From Chloroflexia bacterium (GTDB taxonomy: Bacteria > Chloroflexota > Chloroflexia > Thermomicrobiales > JALYUS01), in the NCBI GenBank assembly GCA_025924435.1, contig JAICIL010000125.1:1-11742 (forward strand): DNA of 11,742 nt, written 5' to 3'. The translations under genes and the position numbers were made by a program. This document shows positions 7,036-11,742 of this stretch, in pieces; position 1 is the first letter of the stretch, and each line of letters starts with the position of its first letter. The notes beneath the pieces were generated by a model, which worked only from the letters and a program-made list of their open reading frames with translations, searched no databases and was not told the DNA's origin.

Positions 7036-8685
7036 ATGATGGCAACGAAGCCGCGCACTACCGCCGATCTCCTCGTCGCGTGCCTCGAAAATGAGGGCGT
7101 CCGGTATATCTTCGGCGTGCCGGGCGAGGAGAATCTGAACCTGATGGAGGCGCTCGCGGAGAGCGAGAGCATCCAGTTTGTCACGACGCGGCACGAGGGC
7201 GGCGCGGCCTTCATGGCCGACGTGTATGGCCGCCTGAGCACCTATCCCGGTGTCTGCCTGGCCACGCTCGGCCCCGGCGCGACGAACCTGCTCACCGGCG
7301 TCGCGGACGCCCAACTGGACCGCGCGCCGCTCGTCGCGATCACCGGGCAGGCGGGACTGGACCGGGTGCACAAGGAGTCCCACCAGTACATTGATGTCGT
7401 GCAGATGTTCCGCCCCGTGACGAAGTGGAACGCCCGCGTCGAGCAACCGGAGAACACGCCGGAGATCGTCCGCAAGGCGTTCCGACTCGCGCGGCTCGAA
7501 AAACCGGGCGCGACACACATCGAACTGCCGGAGGACATCGCCGCCGATCCCGTCGCCGCCGATGCCGCGCCGATGCCCGTCCGGCGCACGACCTACCCGC
7601 GCGCCGACCCGAAGAGCCTCGTGCGCGCCGCCGAACTGCTCGCGAACGCGGCCCGCCCCGTCATCCTCGCCGGCAACGGCGCGATCCGCCGCCATGCGAC
7701 GGACGCCCTGCGCGCCCTCGCAACTGGACTCGGCATCGGCGTGACGAGCACCTTCATGGCGAAGGGCGTCCTCGATTACCGCGACCCGCTCGCCGAACCC
7801 GCCGTCGGCCTCCGCGCATTGGAGGCGAGCCAGTTCGGCCTGACGGACGCCGATCTCGTGATCGTCGTCGGCTACGACCTCGTCGAGTGGTCGCCCGAAC
7901 TCTGGAACCGCGCGCGCGACAAGACGATCATCCATGTGGATAGCACGCCCGCCGAGATTGATCTCTATTATCTCCCCGCCATCGAGGTCGTCGGCGAGAT
8001 CGCGGAGAGCCTCGACGCGCTGCGCGAGGCGATGGCGGGGCGTCGCGGGCAATGGCCCGCCCCGCGTATCGGCAGCGACGAGGAGGAGGAACTGCGCCAC
8101 TTCGCGACGGATGAGAGCATGCCGATGAAGCCGCAGCGCGTCATCAGCGCCCTGCGCGACGCCCTCGGCGACGACGACATCCTCATTTCCGATGTCGGCG
8201 CGCACAAACTCTGGCTCGCCCGCATGTATCCCGCCGCCGAGCCGAACACCTGCATCATCGCCAACGGCTTCGCCGCGATGGGCATCGCCCTGCCCGGCGC
8301 GATCGCCGCCAAACTGGTCTTCCCCGATCGCAAGGTGATCGCGGTCAACGGCGACGGCGGCTTCCTGATGAACGCGCAGGAGTTGGAGACGGCGCGGCGG
8401 ATGAAGACCGCCTTCCCGACCGTCGTCTGGAAGGATGGGCGATACGGCGTGATCGAACTGAATCAGACGCGTCGCTTCGGGCGGACCTTCGGCATCGAGT
8501 TCGGCAACCCCGATTTCGTCCAGTTCGCCCACTCGTTCGGCCTGCCCGCTTTCCGCGTGGACGCCGCCGACGATCTCCTACCTATCCTCAAACGCGCCCT
8601 CGACCTCGACCAGCCCTCGCTGATCGAAGTCCCCGTGGACTACCGCGAGAACCTGCACCTCGCGGAGCGGTTGGGGGTGCAATGA
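7036..8685 (+). CDS. Acetolactate synthase-like ThDP-dependent enzyme
   Basis: A 549-residue thiamine-diphosphate enzyme of the acetohydroxyacid synthase family, expected to condense pyruvate into acetolactate for branched-chain amino acids or acetoin. The N-terminal ThDP domain has FGVPGEENL (26-34) and RHEGGAAFMA with the catalytic Glu54. PVTKWNARV and a central domain follow. The C-terminal domain has NGFAAMGIALPGAIAAKL and the GDGGFLMN cofactor motif, then NPDFVQFA and VPVDYREN near the end. The sequence looks closer to the AlsS-like (catabolic) branch than to classical IlvB, and no small regulatory subunit gene lies next to it. Oxalyl-CoA- or glyoxylate-type relatives share the fold, so the substrate is likely but not certain. 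ATG codons at 7036 and 7039 both follow GGGAG; the second has the better spacing. It is divergent from the aldolase gene. Confidence 0.88.
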   Translation: MMATKPRTTADLLVACLENEGVRYIFGVPGEENLNLMEALAESESIQFVTTRHEGGAAFMADVYGRLSTYPGVCLATLGPGATNLLTGVADAQLDRAPLVAITGQAGLDRVHKESHQYIDVVQMFRPVTKWNARVEQPENTPEIVRKAFRLARLEKPGATHIELPEDIAADPVAADAAPMPVRRTTYPRADPKSLVRAAELLANAARPVILAGNGAIRRHATDALRALATGLGIGVTSTFMAKGVLDYRDPLAEPAVGLRALEASQFGLTDADLVIVVGYDLVEWSPELWNRARDKTIIHVDSTPAEIDLYYLPAIEVVGEIAESLDALREAMAGRRGQWPAPRIGSDEEEELRHFATDESMPMKPQRVISALRDALGDDDILISDVGAHKLWLARMYPAAEPNTCIIANGFAAMGIALPGAIAAKLVFPDRKVIAVNGDGGFLMNAQELETARRMKTAFPTVVWKDGRYGVIELNQTRRFGRTFGIEFGNPDFVQFAHSFGLPAFRVDAADDLLPILKRALDLDQPSLIEVPVDYRENLHLAERLGVQ

Positions 8686-8753
8686 GCGGGCGGCGCAATG
8701 CTCATACGGGCGGTTCGTGAATGTTCGTCCGCCTTGCGGGCGGCTCCCCTCGC
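8686..8753. terminator. Convergent gap with possible alternative hairpins
   Basis: The ThDP-enzyme and lipoprotein genes converge here. CCGCC (8729-8733) can pair with GGCGG at 8739-8743 (five-base loop) or with GGCGG at 8709-8713. Stems are short and lack a T-run, so a bidirectional intrinsic terminator is only a possibility. Confidence 0.25.
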
Positions 8754-9398
8754 CTATGGCCCGCTCGGTGGCGGGACGATGAGGTCGCCCGCGTTGCCGC
8801 ACGATTGGAAATGCAGCGCCCCGTTCGCCTCGCGCGCGAGGCTCGCGCAGAGGTATGCCTTCGCCACCTGGCCGCGCGGGATGATGCGGACCTCCTCCGT
8901 CACCCGGATGGTGCAGCCGCCTCCCGCGCTGTCGAGCCGGAACCCGCGCGTCGTCAGCGTGTCCACCCCCATCTGCGTGACGAGCAAATCCGAGCCGACG
9001 GTGCGGCACTGCTGATACGCCTGCCAGAAGCACGCTTCCGCCTGCGCCGCTGCAGGCCCGCCCACTGTCACCGGTCCCCGCATCTGCACCATGCCGCAGC
9101 CCGGTGCGCCCGGCCCGCCGGAGGCGACGGAGCCGGGAACGGCCGTCGCGATGCTCGTCGTGCCGGCGATCGGCGTTGCCGCCGCCTGGGTGGGTGGAAG
9201 GAGCGCGCCCCGGGTCGCGGTCGGCGCGCCGGTGGGTGGCACGGTCACGGTCGCGACGGTCGTCGCCGTGGCGGTCGGCACGGCGGGAGGCGCGGCGGGG
9301 GCGGAGGATGGGCCGCCGCACGCCGCCAGGAGGAGACCGAGCAGCGCGACCAGCACAACGGGGGCGAACGCGCGGCGAGGGACGGCAATTCGGTGCAT
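8754..9398 (-). CDS. Lipoprotein with a cysteine-containing C-terminal domain, function unknown
   Basis: A 214-residue predicted lipoprotein. Basic residues, a hydrophobic core at about 11-26 and the lipobox LAAC with Cys27 give export and lipidation. Residues 30-97 form a low-complexity Pro/Ala/Thr linker. The C-terminal domain (about 98-214) holds six cysteines, in the contexts GCGM, ACFW, QQCR, GGCT, YLCA and SCGN, which suggests disulfides in an extracellular fold; it also has MGVDTLTTRGF and CTIRVTEEV segments. I cannot name the domain. The start at 9398 is preceded by AAGGGGG about eight bases upstream. The frame stays open far upstream on this strand, but that part only mirrors the ATP-grasp gene. 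It is divergent from the ATP-grasp gene and converges on the ThDP-enzyme gene, so it is probably its own transcription unit. Confidence 0.78.
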   Translation of the reverse strand: MHRIAVPRRAFAPVVLVALLGLLLAACGGPSSAPAAPPAVPTATATTVATVTVPPTGAPTATRGALLPPTQAAATPIAGTTSIATAVPGSVASGGPGAPGCGMVQMRGPVTVGGPAAAQAEACFWQAYQQCRTVGSDLLVTQMGVDTLTTRGFRLDSAGGGCTIRVTEEVRIIPRGQVAKAYLCASLAREANGALHFQSCGNAGDLIVPPPSGP

Positions 9399-9473
9399 GA
9401 AGCAAACCCCCTTTCCCTGAAGGAACGCACGGCGCGTGCCATTCGTTCCATCGAAGCGCCCAGCCCCTCGACT

Positions 9474-11117
9474 TTGGGCAACCGCCATATTGCCGGGAGA
9501 GGCGTTCGCCTCTACCATAGCGCCAGCGGCACAGCAGGGCAGAATGCATCTGGCTCCCCTTTCCCGATACGGGAAGGGGGCCGGGGGGTTAGGAATATCG
9601 GTAAGCGTGTCACGTCCCCGGCCACGATCGCGGCGAACCCGCTCGCGCGCGGCTACGACACCGGCGGGTTCTACGACGAGATGTTCGTGCCGGGATCCGG
9701 CGGGAAGGTCACGCCCCGGCCGCACTATCGCCCGCTCGCCGCGCAACTCGCCCCGTTGGACGCAGGCGACCTCCGCCACGCGAGCGACCTCGCCAATCGC
9801 TCCTTCCTCCATCAGGGCATCACCTTCACCGTCTACTCGGACGCGGAGCACGGCACGGAACGCATCTTCCCCTTCGACCTCATCCCGCGCCTCATCCCGC
9901 CGGACGAATGGCAGCTGATCGAGACGGGCCTCCAGCAGCGCATCCGCGCCCTCAATCTCTTCATCCACGACATTTATCACGATCAGGAGATCCTCGCGGA
10001 CCGCGTCATACCGCGCCAGTTGATCGTCCGGGCGCGCCACTTCCGCCGCGAGGTCGTCGGCATTGACGTGCCGCACAACCTCTACATCCACATCGTCGGC
10101 AGCGACCTTGTGCGCGACGCGAGCGGGCGGTATCTCGTCCTCGAAGACAATCTGCGCAGCCCGAGCGGCGTCTCGTACGTCCTGGCGAACCGGACGACGA
10201 TGCGGCGCGTCCTGCCGGATTGGTTCGGCGAATTGGGCGTCCGCTCGGTGGACCATTATTGCGGCCAACTGGTCGAGAATCTGCGCGCCCTCTCGCCCCG
10301 CCCCGCCCCGCGCGGCTCCGGCGGCCCGACGGTCGTGCTGCTCACGCCGGGCATCTACAACTCGGCGTATTTCGAGCACGCCTTCCTCGCGCAGCAGATG
10401 GGCATCGAACTGGTCGAGGGGCGCGACCTCTTCGTCGTGGACAATCGCGTCTATCTGCGCACGACGCGCGGGCGCGAGCCGGTGGATGTCATCTATCGCC
10501 GCGTGGACGACGAATTCCTCGACCCGCTCGCCTTCCGGCCGGACAGCGTGCTCGGCGTCGCGGGACTCCTCGGCGCGGTGCGGACGGGGAATGTCGCGCT
10601 CGCCAACGCGATCGGCACGGGCGTCGCGGACGACAAGGTGATCTACCACTACGTCCCGGCGATCATCCGCTACTACCTCCATGAAGAACCGATCCTCGGC
10701 AATGTGCCGACCTATCTGCCCGCCGACCCCGAACAGCGGGAATACGTGATCGCGCACGCGGGCGAACTCGTCATCAAGGCGGCGAATGAGAGCGGCGGCT
10801 ACGGCATGCTGATCGGCCCGAGCGCCGATGAAGGGGAGATCGCGCAATTCCGCGCCCGCGTCGCCGCTAACCCGCGCGACTACATCGCCCAGCCCGTCAT
10901 CCCGCTCTCCCGCAGCCCCTCCTTCATCCCGGACGACGCGGGCGATGGCGGGCGGCTCGAAGGGCGGCACATTGACCTGCGCCCCTACATCCTCAGCGGC
11001 CCGAAGGAGATTCATGTCCTCCCCGGCGGCCTCACGCGCGTCGCCCTTCGCCGTGGCTCACTCGTCGTCAACAGCAGCCAGGGCGGGGGGAGTAAAGATA
11101 CATGGGTGCTCAGGTAG
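9474..11117 (+). CDS. Circularly permuted ATP-grasp protein (DUF404/DUF407 type)
   Basis: Matches circularly permuted type 2 ATP-grasp proteins, predicted ATP-dependent carboxylate-amine ligases. Family landmarks are GYDTGGFYDEMF near the N-terminus, HQGITFTVYSDAEHGTERIF, YLVLEDNLRSPSGVSYVL, TPGIYNSAYFEHAFLAQQMG, VDVIYRRVDDEFLDP, GTGVADDKVIYHYVP, GGYGMLIGP, and VVNSSQGGGSKDTWVL at the end. Known family context: these genes neighbour alpha-E and transglutaminase-like genes and are predicted to make or modify peptides. The start is unresolved. The only nearby canonical in-frame codon is TTG at 9474 (547 residues), which would translate the REP-like repeat and has no Shine-Dalgarno site. The conserved part begins about 9630, and no ATG, GTG or TTG occurs in frame from there back to 9474; ATC at 9597 is another candidate. 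The next in-frame ATG, at 9681, is too late. Confidence 0.88.
   Translation: MGNRHIAGRGVRLYHSASGTAGQNASGSPFPIREGGRGVRNIGKRVTSPATIAANPLARGYDTGGFYDEMFVPGSGGKVTPRPHYRPLAAQLAPLDAGDLRHASDLANRSFLHQGITFTVYSDAEHGTERIFPFDLIPRLIPPDEWQLIETGLQQRIRALNLFIHDIYHDQEILADRVIPRQLIVRARHFRREVVGIDVPHNLYIHIVGSDLVRDASGRYLVLEDNLRSPSGVSYVLANRTTMRRVLPDWFGELGVRSVDHYCGQLVENLRALSPRPAPRGSGGPTVVLLTPGIYNSAYFEHAFLAQQMGIELVEGRDLFVVDNRVYLRTTRGREPVDVIYRRVDDEFLDPLAFRPDSVLGVAGLLGAVRTGNVALANAIGTGVADDKVIYHYVPAIIRYYLHEEPILGNVPTYLPADPEQREYVIAHAGELVIKAANESGGYGMLIGPSADEGEIAQFRARVAANPRDYIAQPVIPLSRSPSFIPDDAGDGGRLEGRHIDLRPYILSGPKEIHVLPGGLTRVALRRGSLVVNSSQGGGSKDTWVLR
9498..9513. repeat. Perfect 7-bp hairpin AGAGGCG-TT-CGCCTCT
   Basis: A perfect inverted repeat with two loop bases lies in the region between the divergent lipoprotein and ATP-grasp genes. 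Together with the REP-like element 39 bases downstream it makes this region unusually rich in hairpins. It could be a repeat fragment or a regulatory site; there is no T-run to suggest a terminator. Confidence 0.5.
9552..9592 (-). repeat. REP-like element, second copy, reverse orientation
   Basis: On the minus strand this reads as a CCTAACCCCCCGGCCCCC head followed by a hairpin ending in GGGGAGCC. The stem pairs 9556-9566 with 9570-9580 around ATA, with one G.T pair. The head and the closing GGGGAGC match the element at 2287-2361, so I read them as two copies of one family, the second with a much shorter stem. It sits just before the conserved start of the ATP-grasp protein. Confidence 0.7.
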
Positions 11118-11176
11118 GATGAAGGGCCGAGGACGAAGGGCCGAGGATTGAGGACTGAGGACTGAGGACTGAGGGG
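11117..11176 (+). repeat. Degenerate GGNNNGA heptad array before the four-helix-bundle gene
   Basis: Starting with the G of the ATP-grasp TAG stop, eight consecutive 7-base units follow: GGATGAA, GGGCCGA, GGACGAA, GGGCCGA, GGATTGA and then three GGACTGA, closed by GGGG. The last bases (GAGGGG, 11171-11176) stand five bases before the ATG of the next gene and act as its Shine-Dalgarno sequence. The array therefore fills the whole gap from stop codon to ribosome-binding site. Confidence 0.9.
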
Positions 11177-11181
11177 CAGCA

Positions 11182-11580
11182 ATGGGCAAAGTTGAGCGGT
11201 TCGAGGATTTGATCGCGGGGCAGAAGGCACGGACGCTCACGCGCGAAATCTATCGCGTAACGAAGCAAGGCGAATTTTCCACAGATTACGGCCTTGTGCG
11301 TCAAATCCAGCGCGCCTCCGTCTCAATCATGTCAAATGTCGCCGAGGGATTCGAGCGAGGCGGGCGGGCAGAATTCCACCAATTCCTCTCGACCGCGAAA
11401 GCATCGTGCGCGGAAACGCGATCACTTCTCTATGTTGCACTTGACGCGGAACACCTCGATGGAGAGACATTCGGGCGATTGCTCGAAAATGCCGACGAAG
11501 TCGCGCGAATTGTCGGTGGCCTACGCGCCAAAGTCGAACAACAACGCGACGAACAACGCACCGCACGGAGAGACGCATGA
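11182..11580 (+). CDS. Four-helix-bundle protein (S23 / IVS family)
   Basis: A 132-residue cytosolic helical protein of the family first seen in intervening sequences of 23S rRNA genes and also found as free-standing genes; its molecular role is not settled. The hallmark is QIQRASVSIMSNVAEGFERGG (41-61) followed by EFHQFLSTAKAS (64-75), which matches the family core. The C-terminus is charged and Gln/Arg rich. By hand count about 40% of codons end in A or T, against about 10% in a sample of the neighbouring ATP-grasp gene, so recent transfer is likely. The start has GAGGGG five bases upstream, supplied by the heptad array. Inverted heptad arrays lie on both sides, and the gene separates the ATP-grasp and alpha-E genes. 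No 23S rRNA sequence is present here. Confidence 0.92.
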   Translation: MGKVERFEDLIAGQKARTLTREIYRVTKQGEFSTDYGLVRQIQRASVSIMSNVAEGFERGGRAEFHQFLSTAKASCAETRSLLYVALDAEHLDGETFGRLLENADEVARIVGGLRAKVEQQRDEQRTARRDA

Positions 11581-11581
11581 A

Positions 11582-11609
11582 CCTCAGTCCTCAGTCCTCA
11601 GTCCTCAGT
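11582..11609 (-). repeat. GGACTGA heptad array, four exact units
   Basis: CCTCAGT occurs four times in tandem on the plus strand (GGACTGA on the minus strand), one base after the TGA of the four-helix-bundle gene, and is followed by a partial unit. It has the opposite orientation to the array before that gene. It ends 14 bases before the alpha-E start codon, which has no recognisable Shine-Dalgarno sequence. Confidence 0.95.
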
Positions 11610-11623
11610 CCTGACGCGAAGCG

Positions 11624-11742
11624 ATGCTGAGCCGCATCGCTGAATCGTTGTACTGGATTGGGCGATACGTCGAGCGGGCCGAGGATACGGCGCGCATCAC
11701 GGACGTGAATTACCACCACACGCTGGAGATGGGCGCGTCGCC
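11624..11742 (+). CDS. Alpha-E domain protein (DUF403), N-terminal part
   Basis: The first 39 residues are visible before the window ends. [25 protein letters not shown] is the characteristic beginning of alpha-E proteins, all-helical proteins encoded next to circularly permuted ATP-grasp genes. The pair is predicted, with a transglutaminase-like peptidase often found nearby, to form a peptide-synthesis or peptide-modification system; the biochemical function of alpha-E itself is unknown. The ATG at 11624 is the natural family start. No Shine-Dalgarno sequence is seen upstream; the preceding bases are the end of the heptad array and GACGCGAAGCG. Translation may depend on an unusual signal here, or the insertion of the four-helix-bundle cassette may have removed the original site. 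Confidence 0.9.
   Translation, partial: MLSRIAESLYWIGRYVERAEDTARITDVNYHHTLEMGAS

Larger units (their letters stand above)
11145..11611 (+). mobile_element. Putative cassette: four-helix-bundle gene inside 30-bp inverted repeats
   Basis: Bases 11145-11174 and 11582-11611 are reverse complements at 29 of 30 positions; the mismatch is a G.U pair in RNA. They are built from the same GGACTGA heptads. The enclosed gene uses A/T-ending codons far more than its neighbours and separates two genes that usually sit together. No transposase or target duplication is visible, so mobility is inferred and repeat expansion could also explain it. Confidence 0.4.

Noticed and set aside
6949..8532. 527-codon minus-strand open frame
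   Set aside because: Antisense to the ThDP-enzyme gene, which has all family motifs; the reverse frame has none.
9399..11015. Long upstream extension of the lipoprotein frame
   Set aside because: It is the antisense of the ATP-grasp gene; the signal peptide and ribosome-binding site fix the true start at 9398.
11117..11609. CRISPR array
   Set aside because: The units are contiguous heptads without spacers.

Overview
The window comes from a high-GC bacterium that uses the standard code. Twin-arginine and ordinary lipoprotein signals are followed by long Ala/Pro/Thr linkers, a CUT1 sugar transporter stands without its own ATPase gene, and GC-rich hairpins and heptanucleotide tandem repeats fill many gene boundaries. 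Together these suggest Chloroflexota (Thermomicrobia-like) or a similar free-living heterotroph. That placement is inference; no rRNA or other taxonomic marker is present.

Layout. Positions 2-223 hold the 3' end of an unidentified gene on the plus strand. It converges on a minus-strand APH-fold kinase (232-1083). Next, on the minus strand, comes a carbohydrate ABC importer operon read as substrate-binding lipoprotein (4811-3411), MalF-like permease (3255-2386) and MalG-like permease (2277-1354). A hairpin-forming repeat sits in each intercistronic gap. Upstream on the same strand are a threonine aldolase-family enzyme (6952-5900), an HNH-type lipoprotein (5826-5293) and an 86-residue unknown protein (5273-5013). 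The aldolase is divergent from an acetolactate synthase-like ThDP enzyme (7036-8685), with a TACAAT box and a near-palindrome between them. A cysteine-containing lipoprotein of unknown role (9398-8754) converges on the ThDP gene.

The right end carries a circularly permuted ATP-grasp gene (to 11117) and the first 39 codons of an alpha-E (DUF403) gene (from 11624). This pair is a recognised neighbourhood predicted to build or modify peptides. Here it is split by a four-helix-bundle (S23/IVS family) gene (11182-11580) with A/T-richer codons. That gene is enclosed by inverted GGACTGA heptad arrays which together make 30-bp inverted repeats differing at one position.

The most notable signal lies in the repeats. 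GGNNNGA heptads occur at four places: directly after three stop codons, in two cases using the G of TAG as their first base, and again after the four-helix-bundle gene in reverse orientation. Two copies of a REP-like element and one degenerate cgcaaaga-type inverted repeat also sit against gene starts. They supply the Shine-Dalgarno sequence in two cases, and in others no clear ribosome-binding site, or even start codon, can be seen. The window contains no tRNA, rRNA, CRISPR array, transposase or recognisable defence system.
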